Shown: positions 46,257 through 55,256 of the stretch, piece after piece | How the letters are laid out: the number at the start of each line of letters is the position of its first letter | How positions within the stretch are numbered: position 1 is the first letter of the stretch | From: Streptococcus cristatus | Lineage (GTDB): Bacteria; Bacillota; Bacilli; Lactobacillales; Streptococcaceae | DNA length: 64,000 nt | Reading direction: 5' to 3' | Assembly: GCF_008369405.1 (NCBI RefSeq) | Contig: NZ_VSJJ01000001.1 | Span: 246,523-310,522, forward strand | Translations under genes and position numbers: made by a program | Notes under the pieces: model-generated | The model's database searches: none | What the model was told of the DNA's origin: nothing | The model's input: the letters and a program-made list of their open reading frames with translations, nothing else

Positions 46257-48001
46257 TTTGCAGACTCCTCCTTAAAGCGTTCATATAGCTGCTGATTTTG
46301 ATAGGTTTGGGCATACCAGCCCTGTGCTGCCAGCAATTCTTGGTGGGTACCTCGCTCCTTGATGCGACCATTCTCCAGCACTAGAATCAAATCCGCATGG
46401 ACAATGGCTGACAGACGATGAGCAGTGATAATGGTCGTCTTATCAGCTCGCTCCTGCTTGAGATTTTCTAAAATCACATGCTCGGTCTTGGCATCCACTG
46501 CTGACAAGGAATCATCCAAAATCAAAATTTCTGGATTGATGATGAGGGCTCTGCTCATAGCCAAACGCTGCTTTTGACCACCAGAAAGCGAGACGCCCCG
46601 CTCACCAAGCAGCGTATCCAAACCGTCCGGCATAGCCTTAATATCCTCATAAACACCACAAAGCTGGGCTGCTCGGATGACTTGCTCTTCTGATAGTTCT
46701 GGATTGGCGAAGCGGATATTGTCCCGAATGGACAGGGCGAAAAGAATCTGATCCTGAGGCACATAACCAATCAGACTGCGCAGATCCTTAAGAGCATACT
46801 CTCGGATATCGTGCCCGTTCAAATAAATTGCTCCTTCCTGAATATCCTGCTCCCGCAGCAAAAGGCGTAGCAAGGTGGTCTTCCCAGATCCAGTCGGCCC
46901 AACAATCCCCAAGGTCTGCCCTTTGTCTAATATAAAGTGAATATCCTTTAAAGTCACTTCGTTCTCATAGGCAAAGTAATCTATTTCATAAATCAATCGA
47001 CCATTTTGAATACTGGCAAGTGGCTGCTGGGTTTCCTTGACATCCGACTCCTCAGCTAGCAAGTTCTCAATCCGTTCATAGGAAACGGCTCCCCGCTGAC
47101 TGATATTCACTAGGTAACCCATCGCCTGCAGCGGCCAAACCAGCATATCCAGATAAGTCATAAAGGTAACCAGCTCACCGACTGTAAATTGACCTTTAGA
47201 GATAAATATTCCTCCAAAAATCAAAGTCAGAACATAGGACAAGCCGACAAAAATCAGCACCATCGGGTCAAACAGGGAATTGTACTTGGCAGCCAAGATG
47301 TTCTTGCGGTAAACTTCTTGGTTGACTGCTGCAAAGGACTGAGTCTCCGCATTCTGATAGCCAAAAGACTTGGTCACTTTAATCCCCGCTACGCTTTCCT
47401 GAACTTTGTTGTTGAGATCAGAAAAAGCCTCCTGAGCCGCTTTAAAGCTCTCGTGATTCTTCCGACCAATCAAGCTGGTTCCCCAAGACAGAAAGGGCAG
47501 AGGGAGAATAGCAATCAGGGTCAGCCGCCAGTCCAAGACCAAAAACATGGTGATGAGGGTCACCAAGGCTGTAATAGAAGCATCTACCGCTGACATAACA
47601 CCACCACCAGCCACACTGACAACCGCATTGATATCATTGGTCGCATGGGCCATGAGGTCACCCGTTCGATATTTTTGATAAAAACTTGGCGACAGCCGTG
47701 TAAAATGCTCAAAAAGCCGAAAGCGTAAGATGCGTCCCAGATTATTGGCCGTACCAAAGATATAGAGCCGCCAGACATACCGCAAACCATACATGATAAA
47801 AGCGGACAAAATCAAAAGGAGAAGATTATAAGTAAGTTCTCCAGCAGTTAGACTCCGCCCAGCAATCCGGTCTATAACCTGCCCAATGACTCGCGGTGGA
47901 ATCAGATTAAACACACTGACCAGAGACAAGGCCAAGATGCCGATAATGTAGCGCCGCTTCTCCAGTTTAAAAAACCAGTCTAGTTTTCTGATAAGATTCA
48001 T
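46253..48001 (-). CDS. ABC exporter, fused membrane/ATPase subunit with degenerate Walker B
   Basis: 582-residue half-transporter with six helices (about 18-300) and an ATPase domain. Walker A is GPTGSGKTT, the signature LSGGQKQRLAMSR is canonical, but Walker B reads ILILDDS: Asp replaces the catalytic Glu. Such asymmetry is typical of heterodimeric exporters like BmrCD, LmrCD and TM287/288. It is first in a two-gene operon with 44517-46256; a terminator of the upstream unit lies just before it. Confidence 0.9.
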   Translation of the reverse strand: MNLIRKLDWFFKLEKRRYIIGILALSLVSVFNLIPPRVIGQVIDRIAGRSLTAGELTYNLLLLILSAFIMYGLRYVWRLYIFGTANNLGRILRFRLFEHFTRLSPSFYQKYRTGDLMAHATNDINAVVSVAGGGVMSAVDASITALVTLITMFLVLDWRLTLIAILPLPFLSWGTSLIGRKNHESFKAAQEAFSDLNNKVQESVAGIKVTKSFGYQNAETQSFAAVNQEVYRKNILAAKYNSLFDPMVLIFVGLSYVLTLIFGGIFISKGQFTVGELVTFMTYLDMLVWPLQAMGYLVNISQRGAVSYERIENLLAEESDVKETQQPLASIQNGRLIYEIDYFAYENEVTLKDIHFILDKGQTLGIVGPTGSGKTTLLRLLLREQDIQEGAIYLNGHDIREYALKDLRSLIGYVPQDQILFALSIRDNIRFANPELSEEQVIRAAQLCGVYEDIKAMPDGLDTLLGERGVSLSGGQKQRLAMSRALIINPEILILDDSLSAVDAKTEHVILENLKQERADKTTIITAHRLSAIVHADLILVLENGRIKERGTHQELLAAQGWYAQTYQNQQLYERFKEESAK

Positions 48002-48022
48002 TTCGTTTCCTCATTTCAAACA

Positions 48023-48058
48023 AAGGACGGACAGCCCTTAATCCGACTGTCCGTTTCT
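48023..48058 (-). terminator. Terminator of the cutC / YjbR operon
   Basis: On the minus strand ACGGACAG ... CTGTCCGT (8 bp stem, 12-nt loop), between the YjbR gene and the ABC operon. The T run is weak (CCTTTG). Confidence 0.55.
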
Positions 48059-48113
48059 CACTATCTCTATTATACGCTATTTCATCTAAAAATGAAATAC
48101 AGGCAAACTATGC

Positions 48114-48785
48114 TCATTTTTTCTTAGTCAGGACAAAGCTGATGTCCAACAAATCAAAAAGTTGCTGATCCGACAAGATTCCATCCAAGGGCAGGCTGAG
48201 CCAGTATTTTTTATTCATATGAAAGGCGGGATAAATACCTTTTTGCTGAATAAGTTCCTCAACTCGGTAACTCTTGACATTTAGGACCTCGATCAGACCA
48301 CTGCGCTCCTTTTCAAACTTAGACCAGTCGGTCGTCAAAAAAGCTCCGTACCATTTCTTGCTATCCTGATGGCGAAAAACAGCGGCCCCATTAGTGCTTT
48401 TCCGAGAGAAGTTCTCCCAGAGATACTCTAACTGTCCCTGATAAGTAGTCGCCACATAGCTACTCAGTCGCTGACTTTGCTCATAAAGAAAGCCTACTTC
48501 CTCAAAGCAATGCTGCCGAATATCCAGCAGAACCTCCTGACAGGCCACCCTGACTTGACCGACAAACTCTCCTGCCATACTTTCCATCTTGACTTGCCGA
48601 TATTCGTCACCTGTATCCAAGTCAAGCACCTGAAAATCTAGCTTTCCATCGAAAATCAGTACATCCATCTGGAAGTCGCCAGCCATAATCTTGGTCGAAT
48701 AGCTATATTCTGCACCAGACCTGACAAAGCCATAATCCAGCAAATTTTCTTCCTTCAGCCTGTATTTTTCAAATAAATCCAGCAT
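48114..48785 (-). CDS. MmcQ/YjbR family protein
   Basis: 223-residue protein. The C-terminal half (about 115-215) is a YjbR/MmcQ (CyaY-like) domain: KKWYGAFLTTDWSKF, VLNVKSYRVEELIQQKGIYPAFHMNKKYW. The N-terminal half is a less conserved alpha/beta segment often fused in streptococci. Often annotated as DNA-binding, without clear proof. It lies 11 nt downstream of cutC. Confidence 0.8.
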   Translation of the reverse strand: MLDLFEKYRLKEENLLDYGFVRSGAEYSYSTKIMAGDFQMDVLIFDGKLDFQVLDLDTGDEYRQVKMESMAGEFVGQVRVACQEVLLDIRQHCFEEVGFLYEQSQRLSSYVATTYQGQLEYLWENFSRKSTNGAAVFRHQDSKKWYGAFLTTDWSKFEKERSGLIEVLNVKSYRVEELIQQKGIYPAFHMNKKYWLSLPLDGILSDQQLFDLLDISFVLTKKK

Positions 48786-48796
48786 GAGCTTTCCTG

Positions 48797-49429
48797 CTAA
48801 AATACTACTTTGGTGCCGTGCAATTGATCAACACCCAAAGTGTCAGCAATCTCAGCACGATTTTCTAGGTTGATTCCACCCCCAGGTAAAATTTCTATCC
48901 GCCCTGCCGCATGCTCAATCAATTCATCCAGCCAAGCCAAATGCTCTAGAATGGACTCTGACGCTGGCCCCCCATGAGTCAAAATCCGCTTCACTCCATG
49001 TTCAACCAACCAGTCTAACTCCCCAAACTGATATTCAGCAGGAATCGCATCAAAAGCCATATGGAAGACCACATCCAGCCCCTGAGCCGCTTCAAGCAGT
49101 CGCTCCATCTTAGGATAATCAATCTCGTTATTTTCCGTTAAAACACCAAAAACGAGGCCATGGCTCCCCGCCTCACGTGCCTTCTGAATGTCCGAGAGCA
49201 TTATCTCGATTTCCATATCTGAATAGACAAAATTCCCACCGCGAGGTCGAATCATTGTCATCACGGTCGCATCATAAGGCTGAACCATTCGTACTGCAGC
49301 CTCAATGACACCGTAGCTAGGCGTTGTTCCACCAACTGATAGGTTATCACACAGCTCCACCCGCTTCGCTCCAGCCTTTAAAGCCTTGTCTAGTAAGGTG
49401 ACATTCTCTGCACAAAATTCATAAATCAT
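48797..49429 (-). CDS. cutC: Copper homeostasis protein CutC family
   Basis: 210-residue TIM-barrel protein. Recognisable segments are FCAENVTLLDKALKAGAKRVELC (in part, about 5-27), GGTTPSYG, RPRGGNFVYSD (about 61-71), HMAFDAIP (about 121-128) and the C-terminal GGGINLENRAEI. The Cu(I)-handling role from E. coli and enterococcal work is disputed for E. coli. It is preceded by a TGATATAAT extended -10 box on the minus strand. Confidence 0.9.
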   Translation of the reverse strand: MIYEFCAENVTLLDKALKAGAKRVELCDNLSVGGTTPSYGVIEAAVRMVQPYDATVMTMIRPRGGNFVYSDMEIEIMLSDIQKAREAGSHGLVFGVLTENNEIDYPKMERLLEAAQGLDVVFHMAFDAIPAEYQFGELDWLVEHGVKRILTHGGPASESILEHLAWLDELIEHAAGRIEILPGGGINLENRAEIADTLGVDQLHGTKVVF

Positions 49430-49709
49430 GGCACTACCTCTTATTTACTATATTGATTTTCTACTTTTTATTATATCACAAAATTTCTTTTAAAATGCAC
49501 CTCTAGCATATTTGCAACTGCTTTTCTCAACAATTTTATATTAATAGCTTGCAAAAATTTTCTATTGTCTACTCTTACAAATCTTATTTTCAGCCATTTC
49601 CACTACGACCATCTTCCAAGACCTTCAATTAGAGAAATGTTGACTTACAGATGTCTTTTGTTCAAGATTGTGCTAAAATAGACTTAATCTATAAAAACAA
49701 GGAGCTTTT
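49430..49709. other. Intergenic region between cutC and pepT
   Basis: 280 nt, AT-rich, between divergent genes. It holds the cutC -10 box (TATAAT, minus, about 49470-49475) and, close to pepT, TGCTAAAAT (extended -10, plus, about 49671-49679) ahead of an AAGGAG ribosome site. I see no coding remnant or repeat in the middle. Confidence 0.4.
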
Positions 49710-50933
49710 ATGAAATACCCTAATCTTTTAGATCGTTTCCTAACCTATGTCAAGGTCAACACGCGCTCAGACGAAACATCTACTACTACACCCAGCACCC
49801 AGAGTCAGGTGGACTTTGCTAATAATGTCCTTATCCCTGAGATGAAGCGGGTTGGCTTGGAAAATGTCTACTACCTACCAAATGGCTTTGCGATTGGAAC
49901 TCTGCCAGCTAACGATCCAAGCTTTACCCGCAAGATTGGCTTTATTTCCCACATGGATACGGCGGACTTCAACGCAGAAAACATCCAGCCGCAGGTCATT
50001 GAATATTATGACGGCGGTGTGATTCCGCTGGGGCAATCTGGCTTTAACTTAGATCCTGCAGACTTCGCCAGTCTCCATAAATACAAGGGCCAAACCCTGA
50101 TTACGACTGACGGCACAACCCTTTTGGGAGCAGACGACAAGTCAGGTATTGCTGAAATCATGACTGCTATCGAATACCTGTCTGCCCATCCAGAAATCAA
50201 GCATGGAGAAATCCGAGTTGGCTTTGGACCAGATGAAGAAATCGGTATCGGTGCTGATAAGTTTGACGCTGAAGACTTTGATGTGGACTTTGCCTACACA
50301 GTAGATGGCGGACCTCTAGGCGAGCTCCAGTACGAAACCTTTAGCGCTGCTGGAGCAGAACTAACCTTCCAAGGCCGCAATGTCCATCCAGGGACTGCTA
50401 AAGACCAGATGGTCAATGCTCTCCAGCTGGCTATCGACTTCCACAACCAGCTGCCAGAAGCCGACCGACCAGAGAAGACTGAGGGCTATCAAGGTTTCTA
50501 CCACCTGATGAATCTGACTGGTACAGTTGAAGAAGCCCAAGCTAGCTACATTGTCCGAGACTTTGAGACAGAGGCTTTTGAAAATCGCAAAGCTGCTATG
50601 CAGGCTATTGCTGATAAAATGAATCAAGAGCTGGGCAGCGAGCGCGTCATCTTGACCCTCAAAGACCAGTATTACAACATGAAGCAGGTCATTGAAAAGG
50701 ACATGACACCGATCAATATCGCCAAAGCAGTCATGGAAAGTCTGGACATCCAGCCGATTATCGAGCCGATCCGTGGCGGTACTGATGGCTCAAAAATTTC
50801 CTTTATGGGCATCCCGACACCTAATCTCTTTGCTGGCGGTGAAAACATGCATGGCCGTTTCGAATATGTCAGCCTGGAAACCATGGAACGCGCCGTCGAT
50901 ACCATCATTGGCATCGTCTCTTATCAAGAATAA
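49710..50933 (+). CDS. pepT: Peptidase T (tripeptide aminopeptidase)
   Basis: 407-residue M20-family zinc aminopeptidase that cleaves the N-terminal residue from tripeptides in the cytoplasm. The metal-binding SHMDTADFN (about 79-87), the [16 protein letters not shown] loop (about 138-153) and [11 protein letters not shown] (about 173-183, catalytic Glu) are intact, with the late [18 protein letters not shown] (about 356-373). It has its own promoter. Confidence 0.95.
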   Translation: MKYPNLLDRFLTYVKVNTRSDETSTTTPSTQSQVDFANNVLIPEMKRVGLENVYYLPNGFAIGTLPANDPSFTRKIGFISHMDTADFNAENIQPQVIEYYDGGVIPLGQSGFNLDPADFASLHKYKGQTLITTDGTTLLGADDKSGIAEIMTAIEYLSAHPEIKHGEIRVGFGPDEEIGIGADKFDAEDFDVDFAYTVDGGPLGELQYETFSAAGAELTFQGRNVHPGTAKDQMVNALQLAIDFHNQLPEADRPEKTEGYQGFYHLMNLTGTVEEAQASYIVRDFETEAFENRKAAMQAIADKMNQELGSERVILTLKDQYYNMKQVIEKDMTPINIAKAVMESLDIQPIIEPIRGGTDGSKISFMGIPTPNLFAGGENMHGRFEYVSLETMERAVDTIIGIVSYQE

Positions 50934-51115
50934 ATGGCTAAAAGCATTTTAGGGTGATAAGACGGGAGACCAAAGGTATGATAGAAAGCGTGGGAGTGAC
51001 GTTCCTCTAAGGTATTCACCACTTTTTCAATGGTAAAGACAAGATGGTCTTGTGGTAAAATGCAAGCAAATTCTAGTTATAAAGTCGTTTAATTTGTGTT
51101 ATAGTGAGTGCGCAT
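50934..51115 (-). pseudogene. Relic of an IS1182-like transposase (N-terminal fragment)
   Basis: Translating the minus strand from the ATG at 51115 gives MRTHYNTN, stop, TTL, stop, LEFACILPQDHLVFTIEK, then VVNTLEERHSHAFYHTFGLP and [12 protein letters not shown] before a third stop. The DHLVFTIEKVV and PSYHPKMLL motifs are typical of the N-terminal DUF772 region of IS1182-family transposases. Two in-frame stops, a truncated C-terminus and no inverted repeats show an old, dead insertion. It was too broken to appear as an open reading frame. Confidence 0.72.
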
Positions 51116-51177
51116 GGGATGGCCTCTCTAAATGGTTTATTGAGCAATTCTATTTTAGTAGTGCTATGGCAACTATA

Positions 51178-51209
51178 CAAAAAAGCAACGGATTCGCCGT
51201 TGCTTTTTT
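51178..51209. terminator. truB terminator (bidirectional)
   Basis: GCAACGG-ATTCG-CCGTTGC, a 7 bp perfect stem with AAAAAA before and TTTTTT after, so it works in both directions. It lies about 48 nt after the truB stop on the minus strand and about 245 nt after pepT on the plus strand. Confidence 0.85.
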
Positions 51210-51256
51210 GTATCAAAGAGACTATTGTTCCAGACTCGCTAATATGCTATATACCA

Positions 51257-52135
51257 TCAAAGAAAAACTTTTTTAGGTTTGTAATATTCTTCTCTTTTCT
51301 CTAAAATGGCAATGAGCTTGCCTTTATGAAAAGCTGCTAAGATAATCTCGGCATTTTCAATGGGAATAAAACGACCGTGGCTCACTTCTTCGAGCTGTTC
51401 TTCCGTTAGTTCAATCTTTGGTAGATCACCTGTTCCCAACTCCAGAGGCTGAAGGAATGCAAAATCCTCCACTGCTACTCGCTCCGCTATGTCATTCAAG
51501 GTCAAAGCATCATCCAAGCTCATACCTGCTGAAGAAGTCCTTGTCAGCTGGGACATGTGACTGGCAAAGCCCAGCTTAGCTCCTAAATCAACAGACAGGG
51601 TTCGAACATAGGTTCCCTTGCTGCACTTGACTCGAAAACGAAAGCGGGCTTGTTCAGCTTCATAGGAAACCGGACTTGTGCGCTCGAAACTATAGATGGT
51701 CACCTGCCGCTCGGGACGCTCCACTTCTTGACCCGCTCTTGCATACTCATAAAGCTTGCGGCCATTTACCTTGACTGCAGAGTACATGGGCGGAATCTGG
51801 CGAATCTCACCAGTCATGGACTCCATCGCTTCATCGATGAGGGCTTCTTCTAAAAGCTCCGTTACTGGCGTCCGCTCTAGGATATCTCCGCTAGCATCCT
51901 CTGTCGTCGTTGAGCAGCCCAGCGTGATTTCTCCCTCATAGACTTTTCCTTCCTCCTGCATGAACTCGACCAAACGTGTCGCCTTGCCCACAGCAATCGG
52001 AAGCACCCCGACTACATCTGGATCCAAGGTGCCTCCGTGACCAATTTTCTTCGTTCCTAAAATCTTGCGCAGCTTAAATACCGCATCATGCGAGGTCATG
52101 CCCGCTTCTTTTCTTAAGTTGATAATTCCATTCAT
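51257..52135 (-). CDS. truB: tRNA pseudouridine(55) synthase TruB
   Basis: 292-residue pseudouridine synthase modifying U55 of tRNA. The catalytic [19 protein letters not shown] is at about 35-53 (Asp 39 is the nucleophile), with further family motifs [26 protein letters not shown] and [15 protein letters not shown]. The PUA-like C-terminus is short. It follows the DUF2130 gene by 11 nt, probably as an operon. Confidence 0.95.
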   Translation of the reverse strand: MNGIINLRKEAGMTSHDAVFKLRKILGTKKIGHGGTLDPDVVGVLPIAVGKATRLVEFMQEEGKVYEGEITLGCSTTTEDASGDILERTPVTELLEEALIDEAMESMTGEIRQIPPMYSAVKVNGRKLYEYARAGQEVERPERQVTIYSFERTSPVSYEAEQARFRFRVKCSKGTYVRTLSVDLGAKLGFASHMSQLTRTSSAGMSLDDALTLNDIAERVAVEDFAFLQPLELGTGDLPKIELTEEQLEEVSHGRFIPIENAEIILAAFHKGKLIAILEKREEYYKPKKVFL

Positions 52136-52146
52136 ATCTTGTTTTC

Positions 52147-53418
52147 TTACTTCTCCTTCAAAGCTTCAAACTTAGCCTTCATGGTAGGATTTTTGCGTGT
52201 CAATTTTTTGACAGAGACGTCGTCCAGTTTGTTGTTTGCTAAACGCAGCTGGTTTTCAGAGGTCGTCAGGAACTTCTTGATTTCTTCCATCCGGCGGATA
52301 GCCTTGTCAATCTCTTCAATGGCCTTGCCAAAGTTGGTCGAAGCAGACTGATAGTTCTTGGCGAAAGCTACTTTAAAGGCATCCAAATCTTCCTCAAAAT
52401 GCGTAATATCAATATTCTGCTCCCGCACCAAGGCCAGTTCCTGCTTGTACTGGAGCGAGTTAAGCGCAGCATTGCGCAGGAGGGTAATCATGGGCAGGAA
52501 GAACTGAGGCCGGATAACATACATCTTCTCATAAGCATAGGACACATCGACAATACCTGAATTGTAGAGCTCGCTGTCAGCCTCCAGAAGTGTTACTAGA
52601 ATGGCATACTCACAGCCTTTCTCCCGTCGATCCTTATCCAGCTCTTTGAAGAAATGCTCGTTTTTCTTCTTGGTCGCCGTCTCATCGCCTTCATTTTTCA
52701 TCTCAAACATGATGGAGAGGATTTCTACACCATTTTCATCTACCTCACGGTAAATGTAGTCACCCTTGCTGCCGGTTCTGGCATCATTGTCCTTGCCAAA
52801 CTCCGCTCGTGGAAACATGGCCATACGGTTCTTGTTAAACTCGTACTCGCAGTGCTGTTCCAAACTCTCACCAATCATCTTAGTAGACTGCTTGGCCTTG
52901 AAATCCTTGTAGAACTCTATAGTCTCATCTTTCTGCCGCAGCTCTACCTCATAGCGCTCTTTTAGCGAGGTCTGAGCTAGCGCTGCTTCCTTTTCCTGCA
53001 AGACTAGCTGATTCTTAACCTCGTCTCGCTCTTTTTCCAGCGCAGACAAGGTTTTTTGAAGTTGATTTTCATGCTCCAAGCGCAGAGTTGTCAGCTGACT
53101 TTCCAATTGCTGAACTTCCTTATCCTTCTCCTGCAATTGAAGACTAGCTGCCTGCTCCGCCTCTTTCTTTGCCAATTCCTGCTGGGTCTCAAACTGAGCA
53201 ATCTGACTTTGAAGCTTGCTAATTTCCTGTTCTTTTTGCGATAGGAGGACTTGTTGGGCATTCTGGGATTTTTGCTCTGCTAAAGCCAGCTCCTGCTCAA
53301 TCCGAGCATGGATTTCCTTGTCAAACTCCGCCGTCCGGACCTGCGACAAAAGCTCACTATACTGGCTTTCATTGACTGTAAAAACCTCCCCGCAGTTGGG
53401 GCATTTGATTTCGTTCAT
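52147..53418 (-). CDS. DUF2130 domain protein with zinc ribbon and coiled coil
   Basis: 423-residue protein: an N-terminal CPNCGEVF half-ribbon (about 5-12), a long coiled coil (about 30-175, rich in Gln/Glu/Lys heptads) and the DUF2130 domain (about 180-340, [53 protein letters not shown]). DUF2130 resembles restriction-endonuclease folds (E-x-K in EMKNE), but no function is known. The ATG at 53418 has TGAGGT at proper spacing; an ATG 15 nt earlier does not. Confidence 0.82.
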   Translation of the reverse strand: MNEIKCPNCGEVFTVNESQYSELLSQVRTAEFDKEIHARIEQELALAEQKSQNAQQVLLSQKEQEISKLQSQIAQFETQQELAKKEAEQAASLQLQEKDKEVQQLESQLTTLRLEHENQLQKTLSALEKERDEVKNQLVLQEKEAALAQTSLKERYEVELRQKDETIEFYKDFKAKQSTKMIGESLEQHCEYEFNKNRMAMFPRAEFGKDNDARTGSKGDYIYREVDENGVEILSIMFEMKNEGDETATKKKNEHFFKELDKDRREKGCEYAILVTLLEADSELYNSGIVDVSYAYEKMYVIRPQFFLPMITLLRNAALNSLQYKQELALVREQNIDITHFEEDLDAFKVAFAKNYQSASTNFGKAIEEIDKAIRRMEEIKKFLTTSENQLRLANNKLDDVSVKKLTRKNPTMKAKFEALKEK

Positions 53419-53474
53419 GGCTACCTCATTCAAGATTTTTCTCTACTTCATTATACCATTCTTCCCTTTAAATG

Positions 53475-53505
53475 AAAAACAGCAAGCCGTTGGCTTGCTG
53501 TTTCA
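53475..53505. terminator. Bidirectional terminator between the DUF2130 gene and the ABC operon
   Basis: AAACAGCAAGCC-GTT-GGCTTGCTGTTT, a 12 bp perfect stem; A run and T run on the flanks. It ends the tetR-ABC operon on the minus strand. Confidence 0.88.
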
Positions 53506-53513
53506 GTTTATCA

Positions 53514-55256
53514 CTACTCCATCTTAATCCGCCAGCCAGCAGCTGTTTTTCTTTCTTGGATAAATTTACTGTAAATGCCTTGTTTAGCTAGTAAGTCTTG
53601 GTGTTTGCCTTGTTCGACAATGCGGCCTTGATCCAGCACCAAAATCTGGTCTGCATGCTCAACCGTCTTGAGTCGGTGGGCAATCATGATAATGGTCTTA
53701 TCGCGAGTCAAAGCCTGAATAGCCTGCATGAGTGCTTCTTCGTTTTCTGGGTCAACATTGGCTGTTGCTTCATCCAGAATGATAATAGGCGCATCCTTGA
53801 TAATAGCCCGTGCGATGGAAATGCGCTGACGCTCACCTCCAGAAAGACTGGCACCTCCTTCACCAATCTTGGTGTTATAGCCATCAGGCAGTGAGAGGAT
53901 AAATTCATGACAGGCAGCTTTTTTGGCAGCTTCTATCACTTCTTCCTGACTGGCCTCCGGCTTGCCAAAACGGATGTTATTAGCAATGGTATCCTCAAAG
54001 AGATAGACGCTTTGGAAGACAAAGCTGAAATTACGAATCAGGCTGTCATAGCTGTAATCTCTAACATCATGTCCGTCCAAACTGATACTTCCCTGGTCCA
54101 CATCCCAGAAGCGGGCAATGAGGTTACAGAGCGTTGTTTTGCCTGATCCAGAAGGTCCGACCAGAGCAGTTGTTGTTTTTTCGGGAATGGTGAGGGAAAC
54201 CCGGTCAATGATTTTCTTATTTCCATAAGAGAAGCTAACGTCTCTCAGCTCAATCTGGCTGCTCTTAGGCTCAATATCCTGACCACTGATGTCCATCGGC
54301 TGGATAGCCAAAACTTGATTGACCATATCAACCGACAAATCAACAATGCGCAGGAGGGAGGAGAAAGAGCCAACACCGTCTAGATTTTCATAAATCATAA
54401 AGCCACTGACAATCATCATAATGGTCACCAGCAGCTCCATACTGCCATTGAGATAAAAGTAGATAGAGAAGAGCCCCATAAAAAGACCGGTCAGCTTGGT
54501 CACTATGCCTTGGAGGGCAATGTAAGGTGAGGTCACTAGTGTCATTCTAGTATCTAGCTGACTCTTGCGGTCAATAGCATTAGACAACTTTTTAGCAGAG
54601 CGGTTAACTAGATTGTAGTTTTTAACCTCTGCGATACCTTGGCTATACTCCAAGACAACGGCCACTAGATCCGTATCTGCCTGATACTTGACATCAGAAA
54701 CTTTGCCAACTTGCCAACGCATGAGGGTATTTGGTAGGAGAAAGAGGACAAGACCCACCAATAGAACCAGACCAACCCGCCAGTCATAGAGAAAGACCAA
54801 AACGGTAATAAGGCCAATCGTCAGAAAGCCCTGCACTGTCATCATAACCACTCGCGTAGCTACATCAGACAACCCTTCCAGCGTATTAGTCGTAACACTG
54901 GTAATCTTGCCCAAGCTATTTTGATTAAAGTAACCCATGGGCAGATAGCGCATGTGCTCGGCAATTTCAATCCGCTTCTGAGCACAGGTATGATAGCCCG
55001 CTTCCGTCTGCAGCATGGTGATTTTCAGGGTAATCCAAACGTTTAGCATAGTGGATATCAGCATGATTCCCAGAGCTAGCCAGAAAGTCTGCATAGAGAG
55101 GTTCTTCTCAATCAGTCCCATGACGACTAGACCGATTGCTGGGATACGCAGAGCAATAATAAAGGACTTGATGATGCCCAGATAAATGGATTGATAAAAT
55201 TTCCTACGGTCCTCTGCCGTACAGAAATCAAAGAATTTCTTCAGTATATTAAGCAT
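53514..55256 (-). CDS. ABC exporter-type subunit, YbtQ/IrtB-like
   Basis: 580-residue fused half-transporter. Six helices (about 20-300), then an ATPase with Walker A GPSGSGKTT, signature LSGGERQRISIAR, Walker B IIILDEATANVDPENE (catalytic Glu present) and H-loop AHRLKT. The ANVDPENE version is seen in Ybt/Irt-type transporters that move siderophores or related metallophores inward despite the exporter fold; an export role for peptides or drugs is the alternative. It overlaps the partner gene by 8 nt. Confidence 0.85.
   Translation of the reverse strand: MLNILKKFFDFCTAEDRRKFYQSIYLGIIKSFIIALRIPAIGLVVMGLIEKNLSMQTFWLALGIMLISTMLNVWITLKITMLQTEAGYHTCAQKRIEIAEHMRYLPMGYFNQNSLGKITSVTTNTLEGLSDVATRVVMMTVQGFLTIGLITVLVFLYDWRVGLVLLVGLVLFLLPNTLMRWQVGKVSDVKYQADTDLVAVVLEYSQGIAEVKNYNLVNRSAKKLSNAIDRKSQLDTRMTLVTSPYIALQGIVTKLTGLFMGLFSIYFYLNGSMELLVTIMMIVSGFMIYENLDGVGSFSSLLRIVDLSVDMVNQVLAIQPMDISGQDIEPKSSQIELRDVSFSYGNKKIIDRVSLTIPEKTTTALVGPSGSGKTTLCNLIARFWDVDQGSISLDGHDVRDYSYDSLIRNFSFVFQSVYLFEDTIANNIRFGKPEASQEEVIEAAKKAACHEFILSLPDGYNTKIGEGGASLSGGERQRISIARAIIKDAPIIILDEATANVDPENEEALMQAIQALTRDKTIIMIAHRLKTVEHADQILVLDQGRIVEQGKHQDLLAKQGIYSKFIQERKTAAGWRIKME

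Noticed and set aside
51100..51209. Possible small RNA with -10 box TATAGT and a strong terminator between pepT and truB
   Set aside because: The TATAGT is the complement of codons near the start of the IS1182-like relic on the minus strand, there is no -35 box, and the hairpin is explained as the truB terminator.
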